From assembly GCF_029784135.1 (NCBI RefSeq), contig NC_073746.1:10573380-10637379 (forward strand): 64,000 nucleotides of DNA. The letters run 5' to 3'. Origin of the DNA: Toxorhynchites rutilus septentrionalis (taxonomy: Eukaryota; Arthropoda; Insecta; Diptera; Culicidae). The notes below the pieces were generated by a model. It saw only the letters and a list, made by a program, of their open reading frames with translations. It made no database searches and had not been told where the DNA came from. Every line of letters starts with the position of its first letter. The first letter of the stretch is position 1. This document shows, one piece after another, positions 33,123-44,562 of this stretch. The translations under genes were made by a program, and so were the position numbers.

Positions 33123-34573
33123 AAGGGTGTGTCACATCAAATTGCATCACGGAAAAAACGCTGTAGAAATTTAATTTTTAGGAATTATATCTTCAGTTTT
33201 CGCTTATAATCAGATAAGAGTGTATATTTTTTTTTTAACTGTATTATAGTGACTTTCAACTCATTTGGCTGGTTCGTCACTTTTACTTCCATTTTTGGAA
33301 GAATGTCGGGAGTGAGAATTGAACTCGTGACCTTTAGCGTGAGAGGCATGGATGTTACCACAATAAGAGTGTATAGATCACGTTGGCCATGCTTCACTGT
33401 AAATTTTTCGTAAATTTGGAAAAATGTCGTCGAACGAAAAAGAGCGTCGTGAATTAATCCTGTGCATTCATTTCTAGAATCCGGAGTTGTCACATCGGGA
33501 CATCGGTAAGATGCTGGGAATCGTCCAATCCACGGTCAGCAGAGTACTAAAACGATACTTCGACAACCTAACCATCGACCGGAAGGTGAAGAACGGCAAA
33601 AATGGATGCTCCGTCAGTGAAAAAGATCACAAGCGCGTAGTTAAGCAGTTTAGACGTGATCCAAAAAGTTCGGTCCGGGATGTCGCCAATAAGCTGAATT
33701 TGTCAAGTTCATTCGTCCAGTGGACCAAGCAGCGGGAGGGCCTGCGTACATACAAGGTTCAGAAGGCTCCTAACCGCGACGAAAGGCAAAACATGGTAGG
33801 GAAGACGCGAGCCCGGAAGCTGTACACCGAAATGCTGACGAAGCCGCATTGCCTGGTAATGGACGACGAAACCTACGTCAAAGCGGACTTTTGTCAGCTG
33901 CCGGGCCTGTTGTTCTTCTCCGCAGAGGACAAATTCAGCGTTCCGGAGGAGATTCGCAAGCAGAAACTATCCAAGTTTGCCAAAAAGTACATGGTGTGGC
34001 AAGCGATCTGCTCTTGCAGAAAGCAGAGCGCCCCCTTCGTGATGACCGGCACGGTAAACGGACAGGTTTACCTTAAGGAGTGCCTACAGAAGCGCTTACT
34101 ACCACTATTGAAGCAGCACGAGGGCCCGACCATCTTCTGGCCGGATCTCGCTTCGTGCCACTATTCAAAGGACGTGTTGGAGTGGTACGAAGCCAACGGG
34201 GTCACCTTCGTGCCAAAGGAAATGAACCCACCCAACGCGCCGGAGCTTCGCCCAATAGAGAAATATTGGGTGATTATGATGCAGACCCTCCGGAAGAACC
34301 CAAAAGTTGTCAAATCGGAGGCGGACTTCAAGAGGAAGTGGATTTCTGTTCAAAAAAAAAAAACTACAACCTGACGTTGTACAGAACCTTATGGACGGGG
34401 TAAAGAGGAAAGTGCGAGCATACGGGCTTGGACTCGAAGTTTGAATAAAAAGAAAATGCCAAAAGTTGTTTAATAGTTTTTATTTTACTGTCTAAAATTT
34501 TCAAAAGGATCGGTCTACTGGGCGAATTTCTACAGCGTTTTTTCCGTGATGCAATTTGTTGTGACACACCCTT
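33123..34573 (+). mobile_element. DD37E Tc1/mariner-type element, copy 1
   Basis: A complete 1451-bp element with inverted ends AAGGGTGTGTCACATCAAAT (33123) and the near-complement ending at 34573. Similarity of the ends extends about 50 bp inwards. TA flanks lie at 33121-33122 and 34574-34575. It encodes a DD37E transposase with one nonsense codon and one A-run frameshift, the least damaged of the four copies here. Confidence 0.93.
33424..34444 (+). pseudogene. DD37E transposase, copy 1 (one nonsense codon)
   Basis: ATG 33424 opens MSSNEKERRELIL. Codon 18 is TAG (33475-33477), where copies 2 and 3 have GAG. The frame then stays open to 34374 with a helix-turn-helix (SHRDIGKMLGIVQSTVSRVL), first Asp in VMDDETY, second in WPDLASCHYS and Glu in LRPIEKYW, with 37 residues between the last two. 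A run of 12 A near 34350 shifts the last 20 residues out of frame. The spacing defines the DD37E group. Cut-and-paste transposition would be the function if intact. Confidence 0.92.
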
Positions 34574-34575
34574 TA

Positions 34576-36559
34576 CATACATTAACTCATTTAAACATTA
34601 CACAACTAAACTCGATCACGAACTCATTCATAAACTTGAACCCAGAAAACGTTCAATGCATCATAAATTTAACTCTAAACATTACACATTTAATTTGCTA
34701 CGTATAAACACTATCGGTTTCGAACCCTCGGCCCATAGCGCTCAAAAGATTAAGAACGGTGCGTTTACTATCATGACTATTCGCTCATATCGGTTTTGGG
34801 GGTTTTATACCGATGGGCATTGGTCTACCATCGGCGTAGTGCTTCTCGGTGTGGCATTGTTGTGTGGTTTGTATTGTTCGTGGTGTGGCTTTCTATTCTT
34901 ATCCTACATGCGCATGTTATTACGGATAAAGAAGGTTCTACTCACGACCTAGGATTTACGCTGAGTTGTTCTGCTTTATCGCCGTTCCCAGCGATGAATG
35001 GCGATACTGCTGCGAAGACTGCACATTGTATTGGCTCCGTGATGAAGTTTCCTCTTGCGCGAGTGCTATGCGTCAGCGTACTCCGCGCGGCCACCGGATG
35101 TGCTGGTCCAAGCCTCAATTGTGGGGTCAGAGAGCGGTCCTTCCTACACCAGGGAAATACGCACACCACACACAAGCCACAACTTAGATTAAAACCACAA
35201 TCACAATTATGCCACGTGCCACAAGCTTACCTCGCATTTTAGTCGGTAGGGGTACAACACCTTTTCTCTCACCTTTCGACTATTTTCTACATCACTAGCT
35301 ACCTTACAGGTATATAGAAAAACACAAAAAAAAAGGAATAATCAAATTAAACGCTCTGACTGTGCGATGCACCTTTTTCACCGACTATTACCTTTTTGTA
35401 ATTTATTCGCGGTTCGACAAATAACTAACCGCTCCAGCCTCTTCCACGTTTGAAGTAGGAATGGCGAGCATATCGGTGAATTCTCAGATCAGCGGAATAC
35501 TAATTGGTACCGGAACTACGTAATAGTTAACGATGTTAACTATTCGGTAATTATACCGAAGTTCCTCTGTGTTTTTATTGGTCCGGCATTCAAACATTCG
35601 CGGGCGATACCCTTTAACCTCCCGAGCACAGTTCAAGTCGAGGTGCTCGCCGGGTTTCGGAAGTTCAAGAATAAGAAAAACCCGCCGAAAGACTCTGCTG
35701 TTTGGAGGAAATATCCAAACGAAAATAATAGCAAAAAAAGGAAAGCATGAGTCTTTCGGGGTGTGTCTTGGCTAAAACAGCCGCCCAGTCACATTCAGTA
35801 CCCATTATGGCTAGTCGCTCAAATACCAAAAGAGGAGAGGCGCTCGCTCAGCCATTCATCCAAACAAATACAGAAGGAGAAGCTCAGATTAACACAACCG
35901 AGTTTGTGTTGAATCTGAACTTCAAAACTAAGAAACGAGGGGCTTCCAAATACTCAAATCGGTACCGTGTTACACGATGAATGAGAGAGTTACAAGCACG
36001 ACGAGTTACGCATTATACATTGAGAGAAATAATTAGTAAATATAACGAATTTTTTGGTAAATACTACCAATCTATAGTCATTTTCGACCGTACTAATAAA
36101 CACATATGTCAAGCAGAACCATGATTCGGAAGCCCAATATCGGCTACGTTTTCTCGCCGAAAATGCACGTATCAGAGTTATATCCTTATTATACCTCCGT
36201 ATTGCCTTATGGGAACAATGAAAATGGTTAATACGCGCTTTTCTCACCAATTTTCAGATATGACAATATACAAGCTTACTAATGTTATCGAGTAAAATAT
36301 ATTATTCTCTGGTAGGGATGCGGGTTTGTTGACAATATGTACAAATAAAAATTGTACATTCTACTAATTTTGCATTACCAAATGTATTTAGTAGTTTTCG
36401 ACCGAGGATTTTTCTAAGGGTACCGACGTTTCGGGATATTGAAATGAGTTCATGAGGGTTTTTTTTTGTTTTAGATATAATGAAATTCGGTTGCATACCT
36501 AAACGAATTTCGGCATTAATTCTGTTATGTGATCTATGTTATGTGATGTGAAATGATAT
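34576..36559. other. Unresolved region with several medium ORFs
   Basis: ORFs at 34656-34952, 34796-35242 and 35569-35980 (two overlapping) have no domain I recognise. The first includes a hydrophobic stretch that could span a membrane. The region continues the GC-richer sequence left of DD37E copy 1, into which that element inserted. It may be a decayed LTR-retrotransposon or a host exon cluster. No long terminal repeats are visible. Confidence 0.3.
35522..35558. repeat. Two adjacent perfect palindromes
   Basis: AATAGTTAAC-GAT-GTTAACTATT (35522-35544) is directly followed by CGGTA-ATTA-TACCG (35545-35558). Outer flanks GGAAC and GTTCC are also inverted. This could be a cruciform, a protein-binding site or the end of a small element. 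Confidence 0.6.
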
Positions 36560-36567
36560 GATACATC

Positions 36568-38733
36568 CAGAGATGCCAACCACGTTTGAAAAGCTGGAAA
36601 AATGAGAAAAAACGGTAAAAGCTGGAAAATTAAAAAAAGACTGGAAAAAAGCTGGACGAATTGATTTTTTCTTTATTTTATTTATATTAACAATAAAAAA
36701 TAGGATATATAGCGACAGTATCAGTGTGTAGCATTGGTACTTACGTATTAACACCACCGGGGCGTAATTGTCATAATGAAATCATTTTTTCGAAATGAAA
36801 TTTATTCTAAGGCCAATACTGGGTCCGCCTCGGTTCCTTATCCTCGTTCGATGTGGACTGCACCGCCTATCACATTAACATCAGAATAAATTTTGTTGCT
36901 AAAAAAGGAATTCATTAAAAAAACGTGCTCCGGTGGCGGTAATACGCAAGTACCGTAGCATTTTTAATTTTCCTTAAACTGTTCATGATCATACATTTTA
37001 ACATTAGACTTTTGTTTTACATTTTGTTTCGTTCTAAGTAATTCTGACTGCTTTTGTTTTTTTTTTGTAATCTAGATTTCCTCGTTCCTGTTCCAATTCT
37101 TAGTTATGTTTTGTTCAAATTGTGGTCTGAAAAGAACCGTTCAACAGTTGCTGGGGAATGCGACAGAATCAGAACTGTTGGAATATTTGTTCTCAATTTG
37201 GGAAGAGCAATATTGTTGTCATTCCTTTTTAGTGACAATTTTTTCCCCAAAAGGAACAAGCATCCTTGCGTTCGTTTACAGCAGGGATTATCGAACTATT
37301 TTGGGCGAGAGACCTCATTTCCAAAATGAAGTGATGCCACAGGCTTCTATGGCCAAATGTCTTTTAAATTTGTATCTCTAGTTATAGTTATCTTATTCAT
37401 ACAAAACACTTATCAATTCAAAAAATTGCAATTGGTTATGTGAGTGAAGTTGACAAAATTCAAGATTCATCAAGATCATCAAGATTCAACAAAATAAATA
37501 GACATAAAATTCAGTAAATATCAAGTGTGATTTGTAATTATTAATATAAATTACTCAACTATGCAATAAATTTTTGAAAAAATCGCAAGTTAAAGATAGG
37601 AAACATAAAATCGGTGTGATGGATGAACCTGTTGACTTTCTACCAATCTAATGTAATCTTTTGAATTAAATTCGTAGATGAGTGTATTATCATTCAAGAT
37701 TCAACGAATTTCGGAACGCAATTGAACATGCAGCTCAAGTGCAAGTTCGTTATACAGTAAACTGTCAGAAGCATGTTTGGACTTGAATTTGATCATGTCT
37801 TCCTTCGTATTAAATCGCGGATATGTGTCAAATTCAGAGCATGTCAAAACGTTCCTGGAGAACTTAAACGCTTAAACACATTATCTTGTATGAACTTGTG
37901 CACATTAATTGGCCTGTTGAGTTCTTGAAAAGTACAACAATAATAGTTTCTACAAAAATATTAGTCATGCTTATAATAAGTTGGTTCACGGAACACAACT
38001 TTTACAGTATACTACGGCGTTATGTAAAGTTTTACATACACCCAGGTTTTTTTTCGGGGTTTTTTTACATGAATTTTCCAATTAACGCGGTTTTTTATGA
38101 GGATTTTCCAATTAACGCGTTTTTTTAGGCGGTACCCGCGGTTCCAATTAACGCGGTTTTTTACGCGGATTTTCCAATTAACGGGTTTTTTTTTACGCGA
38201 ATTTCGAATCAACGCGGTTTTTTACGAGAATTTTCCAAATAACGCGGTTTTTTAAGCGGATTTTCCAATTAACGCCGTTTTTTACGCAGTACTACGCGGT
38301 TCCAATTAACGCGTTTTTTTTTTTTGCGTGGTTTTTTTTACGAGGTACGTATCCCCCGCGTAAAAAAAACCTCGGTGTACTGACAAATATTCATTATCGA
38401 AACTGACACAACTTTCCTGATCGAACTGAATATCAATAAAAGGGAGGCATGCCGTACTTCTGTGTGCTTATACTAGATATATAGATATAGATAGAGTAAG
38501 ACGATAATCGTCATAAAGGTCTTTGATGTGAGTGGAACGGAATAGGATTCTCACGAGAGGAAGCCAAGAATATTATTTGAGGAGTAAAAAACATGAAAAT
38601 GTCGAACAAATGAAGAAGAAAAAAAACTGTGAAAATTTAAAAAAAAACTGACAATTTTTTGCCTTTGGCTGTTTCGCTGGCATGCATAAAAAACTGGCAT
38701 TATACAGGAAAAACTGGAAGGTTGGCAGCTCTG
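36568..38733. mobile_element. hAT-type element 1, non-autonomous
   Basis: Ends CAGAGATGCCAACC (36568) and GGTTGGCAGCTCTG (to 38733) are inverted repeats. Eight-base flanks GATACATC (36560-36567) and GGTACATC (38734-38741) differ by one base. The CAG-type terminus and 8-bp duplication are diagnostic of hAT elements. Repeated CTGGAAAA motifs crowd both subterminal regions, as in hAT elements that bind transposase there. The interior (short ORFs near 37054-37381) shows no hAT dimerisation or DDE motif. It shares ends with the element at 60855-63917. Confidence 0.8.
38039..38377. mobile_element. MITE built from an internal minisatellite
   Basis: 339 bp bounded by TA (38037-38038 and 38378-38379). 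Ends are CACCCAGGTTTTTTT and AAAAAAACCTCGGTG. Inside are about eight imperfect units of roughly 30-40 bp built on TTTTCCAATTAACGCGGTTTTTTACG. Nested in hAT-type element 1. Apparent ORFs follow the repeat. Confidence 0.7.
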
Positions 38734-38741
38734 GGTACATC

Positions 38742-40650
38742 ATATAAACAAGTATCAAATATCATATAAACAGTTCTTACCTTCTCTTGGCGACGAAGTA
38801 AGGGTAATGTTGGCGTCATTAATAACGATTTCAAGAATTAATGACCGAAATTTGCATAATTAGAGTGGATTTCTACTCTCAATCGCCATTCAGTGTGTAC
38901 TTTGAGAAAACCTGTCCGCCACGCAAACAAAAAAATGGTTCGTGCTGTGTGGTTTGATGAGTCGTATTTCTAGAACAACATATTGCCACGATTAGTAACA
39001 GCATTTATGAAATGTGTATTTAATAGAAAATGCACAAACAAAATTGCTCATCAAACTTATACTATGCGTTTCACAACTATAGAACCACTCCATTTTTCAG
39101 AATTTCCAGAGATAAGTAAAAAATCGGTTGAATTGAAGTATATAGTGTAGAGTACTATAACAATCTTCATTTATAAAACTAGCCATTTGAACTTTATTGT
39201 TCTGTTCTGGCACGAAACATACAAAAAACTAAAATTCCAGTGTTTCACAACTATACAACCAGATGGAAAAACTCTCACTCCTTTACAAAATTAACGTCAA
39301 TTTAACATGAATTACAATCAGTTCCTAGTTCGTAGTTCAAATAACTCGTTCGGGGTGGTTTCGACCAAGGTGCGCCATGTTGTGATGTGTATTCCGTTCC
39401 ACACAGAGGATACTGCTCGTTTGAGCTCTTCAAATCACTCATACTGCTTGTAAGCTGCAACCAGCAGCGTAGTGAGGATAGACAACGCCTCTGGCAAACT
39501 ATGAAAATGGCGCCCCAAAAATACCACTTTTTTCAAATTTATCACTATAATTACACTTAGGTGCCTACTCTATCAAATTCCTTTTAAAAATCCTATTCAA
39601 TTTGAACAAGGAAAGTGTCACCCATATCTAGGTGATGAGACGACGAACGTATTATTGCTTAAATAACTGTAAAACATAGCATAGCACAGAGGGGCGCCCA
39701 GGCATGCGTAGCGAAAAAATCAAAAGGGTATTGGTGTAATATGATGTTGGGTGTTTCAATTTTTCGAAAATCAAAGAGAGGTTATTGGTTTCATGTACGG
39801 AAAGAAGCCACTACTCATGATGGATGCCTTTTTACTCAATTGAAAGATGAAATATAATTCGAGGATAAAAATTACTATTGAAAATTCTTGGATTTTGGCG
39901 CCTGTTCGCGACCGACAGCGCGAATGTGGAGCAAGTGTCCCATGAATTAGATTTCCCCGTCCATCCCTATCCTAATTCCCATCCAATCCACTCCCTTCCT
40001 TCAAAAATGCAATTTGTGGTGCATGACACAACTACAACCGTAGTAAAACCCGAAGTGCAACATCAAACGCATACAACTAAACAAGTGCAAACGAATCAAT
40101 CCCTACCAATACAATATATTCATTCCATTTCCAACCGTTTAGCATGTTACATCGCGTGAATAAATCCAGTTTATGTAAGAAGTTTCCAAAGTGTTTCAAT
40201 TTTCCTGTGCCACATCTAAACGGTTTGGTCTTCCACAAGACCAAAGCTAGAGAAGATTCCAAAAATCCTCAGCTATCATCGTCCAGGTCTCCTTCAACCG
40301 AAGGATCCACCAGCGCCCCAAAGACTCAAATGCCGGGTTTGCCAGCCGCACACTACGCCGCTGGCTGCATCTACTGTTCGTACGATCACTCCTCATAAGT
40401 TCTTGACAGGGTTTTGATCTGATAAACAAGCTGACCAGTTCAGAATCTGATGCCCCTATTCATTAAACCATGCCATGATCTTCCGGATTTTATGAATTGA
40501 TGTCAAATTACCCAATTATCACATTGTTTTTTTTTATGCAAAAGCAGCAGTAAATGATCCTCAAGTACTTCGTTTCACTTCTGACTGTTCATTCGCGTTG
40601 ATGGTAAGCTATCTAAACCAGGCCTTTTTGAGAAAATTTTCCCCATTACT
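38742..40650. other. Unassigned; possible retroelement remnant near 39878-40400
   Basis: Plus-strand ORFs at 39878-40159 and 40144-40398 overlap and carry Thr/Gln/His-rich sequence that I cannot assign. AATAAA at 40158 lies between them. A perfect hairpin with 9-bp arms (TTTGGTCTT, loop CCAC, AAGACCAAA) is at 40224-40245. About 39450-39720 contains GGCGCCCC and GGGGCGCC near its ends and may be another small inverted-repeat element. Confidence 0.3.
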
Positions 40651-40654
40651 ATTT

Positions 40655-41765
40655 TAGGGTGGTCCGAAAAATCATTTTTTTCACTTTTCCCCAAAAATGA
40701 TTTTTTTCAAAAATTCATAACATTTGAACCACTAAACCGATTTAGATGATCGGCATATCGAATTTAAGCTTTGAAAAACTTTTGAGAAAAATTTGGATTT
40801 ACGTTTTTGTAATTATTGGTTGAATAAGTTTTTCATAGTTTTCTCGTTCAAAGATAGAGGGCGCTCTATTTTGTTATATTTTTTCTGGAAAGCTGAGGTT
40901 TTTATATAACATATTCGAAAATCAGAGAGGTGTTATCTTTGGTTTTTCAGTTATTATTTTGTAAATTTGACATGTCTTAAGTATTCGTTCAATATTCCTA
41001 TGTGACTAAACTAGACCTACGCGACTAGTATCCAATATTTTTTGGAAGGTTAGCTTATTGGCTTCAATTTAATCTATCAATCATCTAAATCGGTTCAGTA
41101 GTTCAAATGTTATGATTTTTTTGCAAAAAGTCATTTTTGGATAAAAGGGAAACTTGATATTTCGGACCACTTAATTTTGAAAAATCATATCTCAAAAGCG
41201 GAATAATAGCCTCTCTGATATCGAGATATGTTATGCATTCAAGAAAAAAAATTAAAAATATAGCGCCCTCTAGTCCAAAGACATAAAAACAATTATAACC
41301 AATAATTACGAAAACAAAATCAATTTTTTTGCAAGAATTTTTTAAAAAAGACTAGATCTATTTTTGTGCTCCCTTGGCCGAGTGGTTAGCGTCATAACTA
41401 ACATGCCGGGTGTTCGGGTTCGATTCCCGTTCTGGTCGGGGGAATTTTTCGTCAAAGAAATTTCCTCCGACTTGCACTGTGGCCACGCGTATTCTAGAGC
41501 TTGCCACTCAGAATGCATTCAAGGCGTGTTATTTGGCATAGAAATCTCAACTAAGTACAAATAAAAAATTACGCAAGTAATACTACGTTGAGACGGCGAA
41601 GTTCCTCTAGGAACGTTAGTGCCATTGAAGAAGAAGAAGAAGAAGAAGATCTATCTTTAATCATCTGAATCGGTTCAGTGGTTTAAAAGTTATGAATTTT
41701 TGAAAAAACATTTATGGGAAAAGTGGAAAAAACGATTGTTCGAATCACCCTGAAATGGAAAACCC
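40655..41765. repeat. Inverted pair of R1 MITE copies, right one split by a SINE
   Basis: The left copy (40655-40990) is in reverse orientation, starting at TTTTAGGGTGGTCCGAAAAA. The right copy (about 41040-41765) is forward and ends CACCCTGAAATGGAAAACCC. The right copy contains the uninterrupted sequence GCGCCCTCTAGTCCAAAG near 41270 that serves as the empty site for the insert at 2884-3528. The SINE at 41366-41646 interrupts it. Confidence 0.75.
41366..41646 (+). mobile_element. tRNA-derived SINE with GAA tail
   Basis: 281 bp. The tRNA-like head has A box TGGCCGAGTGG (41375-41385) and B box GGTTCGATTCC (41417-41427), the internal RNA polymerase III promoter. An unrelated body follows and ends in a GAA tandem tail (from about 41626). 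Flanks AGATCTATTTTT (41354-41365) and AGATCTATCTTT (41647-41658) are a 12-bp target duplication with one mismatch. Intact promoter boxes and tail suggest a young copy. The plus ORF at 41364-41564 is a shadow. Confidence 0.9.
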
Positions 41766-42175
41766 TAATAAAAAAAATACGGGTCTAATGTTTTGCGATA
41801 AAGAACAACATTACCCCTTTTATCGAAAATCTGCACAAGAATGCACAAGAATCTTAAACCAAACTCCGAAACCCTCCATTGAAGTGTTTATTCTCACATA
41901 CTTGACCCGTGAGCATATAACTGGAGCGAGACTATTCCTTCTACTTATTGTATCTACTTATTGTTGTATCAAAGAGGCTTTAAACTTTGCAGCTCATTTG
42001 TCTCTAGAGAGACTAGAAGCGCGAATGAAATCTGTTCTATGTTATACTTTTATATGCAAGAACGGAGCTCAAGTTAGGATTTCTCTTCTGCTTTTCTGAT
42101 TTTTTGCATACTCTGAGTAGTGCATGCTTTGTTCATATTCTGCAATGCATTCCAAAGCAAGTGATAATGTATGTA

Positions 42176-43173
42176 GGGTATCACGGGGTGAGTTGGACAT
42201 ATGGGGTGATTTGGACCACCCCATTATCTCAAAAAGTATGGCTCAACTTGAATTTTTTATAATGTCATCTTCTTTTACTGTTGAACCGTATGTAACTAAC
42301 GTAAAAAAAACTTTGGTAAAATTCGACAGGTCGATGAAAACGGTAGCATTAACACAGCAAGCACTTTTATTGTCAAAAAATGTGAGTTTTCCGATCGTGG
42401 TTTTAAGGTTTTTCCCGCTGATTAAACAAACTTTTCAGGTATTGTGCAGTAAAGTTCTGTTCTCCTACAGAAGAGGAACAATTTGATGCAGCGAAACAGT
42501 AAGTTTGACAACAATAAATGAAATTAATTGCATTTTGATTTTTGGGTGTTGTGTGGGGTGACATGGACATGTTTTTGAGGGGTGAATTGGTCCTACAGAT
42601 TTGAGACTTTTCTTTGGTCTAATTGATTCCAGATGCTACTAAATTACAAAAAAAAGGATGGACAGACAACGTTGGAAGAAGGAGGAGTTTGAAAGACCAA
42701 CGCAGGTCATCAAGAACGGATTTTCTTTGACCAATCATCGACAGTGTTTGAAAATTCTCGAACAACAGTGAAAAGATCCATGCAGAATTCGAGATGGTCT
42801 CAATCCAACTTTTCTGGTCTGGAATCTGGCCAAGACACCTGGTATCGATCCCAGAACACTGTTACAGATTGTAACATTATTTCTAAATACTTTACATAAA
42901 CATAAGTATGTTTTTTTCGATGAAACACACACTGGACCAAATTACCCCACAGATGGTCAAAATCACCTCACATCAAATTTTATTGTCCAAAATTCGTCTC
43001 TTTTATTTTATGATATATTTCGTAGTTTGAAGCATGATATAATGATTAAGCATTATTGATTCAGAGAAAACAAGTGTAGCTCAGTATACAATGTGACATT
43101 TTTTATTTAGACCGTATTGCTTTGGAAATATTAGGCGATTTGCTTAGGTGGTCCAAATTCCCCCCTTTTCCCC
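42176..43173 (+). mobile_element. Pogo-like element, degenerate
   Basis: Imperfect inverted ends: left GGGTATCACGGGGTGAGTTGGAC; the right end reads GGTGGTCCAAATTCCCCCC...CCCC. Bounded by TA (42174-42175 and 43174-43175). Length 998 bp. Around 42700-42785 two frames together give VIKNGFSLT and STVFENSRTTVKRSM, a broken psq-type helix-turn-helix like that at 9670. No catalytic domain remains. The GGGGTGAGTTGGACAT motif recurs inside at about 42557. Confidence 0.65.
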
Positions 43174-43175
43174 TA

Positions 43176-44520
43176 CAATCCACATGGTCACCAAGCAGAA
43201 ATTGACGGTTTGCCACAGCGAAAATATAATTTATTCACCTACCTCTTATTCGACTTTTTTTTTGCTTGGATATGATGATGTACGATGCTGTTGGTTGGAG
43301 TTTTCAAACTGTGCATCGCAGTTAATAATAATGAAACTATTCCATTAAAACGTTACACTTCTTTGGATCCAAATTAAATAAAATCGAATCTATGATCGAT
43401 GTGAAATTTATAGATGTGTTTTAATCATCAAATTTCTACAGCTACGTTCTACAGCTACGGAAACACTTCTTTTAGTTTTTAACCGGAGTGTAATGAAAAA
43501 AAATTAACACTGATCTCGATTTTGACCGAGGAAACAAATTATGGAAATATAACGGCCACAGAGGTATTATTAGCTTTAATATCGCAAATCCTTAGCGCTT
43601 GTAACCTTGTTTCCACGAGTGGCACTTAAACATTCAACTGAAGCAACACGGCACCATAATCTATCAGCAAGTCAAAACAATTAATCAAATATGTGCAACA
43701 TTCAACCCATCATTAAACTGAAATTACATTGAATTCTTGATAGTACCAAAATCATCCAATCAATTTCAAACGCAAGATAGCGTGTGACATGAACATGTTT
43801 CGCTCATTCATTGTCGTTTAGATCGAAGCTATCCTGAGGGACATGAACATCCACTCATGATAACCCTTTAAACTGTTGTACGCGACACCAGACTGCGGGG
43901 ATAATATCCCTTAATGTGCGCTTCACTCCTCCGTGGCGATGATATATCTTAATGGTTATTATCGCGGTGGATAGTGACCGAAAAACGTTCGTACGACATC
44001 ATACTGCGGTATTGTGGAAGGCAAAATAAGCTTCCCCCGTTTGAGGCGAGAGAAAGGGGGTTGTACCAATATCGCGGCCCATTATAGAAACATAAAACAT
44101 CTAGCAACGAGCTTTGGAAATACTGCGGTTTGGTTGGTCTGGGCTAATAATGAGCCTCATAAAGTGGGCGCTACACAAATACTCAAATGAACGAACGACG
44201 CTGGCGCTGGCAATGCTGCAAATTAATTTGGTTAATGGGTGAATCATGTTTCAGAATGTTCAGAGTTATCAATCCCTTACTTACAATGTACATGTAGTTT
44301 ACAAGTTTCAATGAAAGGGAACGCTGGTAAATAAAGTTGTTATAATTTGATCATCTAAATTATTCACAATGATACATCATTTTTAAAGAAACCTCTATCA
44401 TTCGAAAATACTCTTACTCCCATTAGGTGCACTACATGTTCATTCAAACCATCGCGGTGGCGGGTTAAATTTAAACGATAATAAAAGCCGCAGCGGAGTT
44501 GACAAGTAACGAAAGAACCT
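43176..44520. other. No gene seen; likely 5' flank of the small gene
   Basis: AT-rich, without recognised repeats. It ends in a short region with ATAATAAAAG (about 44479-44487) and a TCAGT at 44524-44528, the first about 40 nt upstream of the second. That is further than a standard TATA distance, so the promoter assignment is tentative. Confidence 0.35.
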
Positions 44521-44523
44521 CAC

Positions 44524-44528
44524 TCAGT
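44524..44528 (+). promoter_or_regulatory. Possible initiator of the four-exon gene
   Basis: TCAGT 35 nt before the proposed start codon would give a short 5' UTR. A weak TATA-like stretch lies upstream. Supported only by position and consensus. Confidence 0.3.
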
Positions 44529-44562
44529 TGGTCATCTTCACTTTAATTTCTGGTGCGAGTTA

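Noticed and set aside
34656..34952. Possible membrane protein or retroviral-type envelope remnant
   Set aside because: One hydrophobic stretch only; no other supporting motif and no long terminal repeats nearby.
38030..38370. CRISPR-like or regulatory repeat array
   Set aside because: Units are imperfect and contiguous without spacers; it is a minisatellite inside a small TA-flanked element.
41366..41440. tRNA-Ser/Leu-like sequence
   Set aside because: Good A and B boxes, but it is fused to a SINE body with a GAA tail and target duplications.
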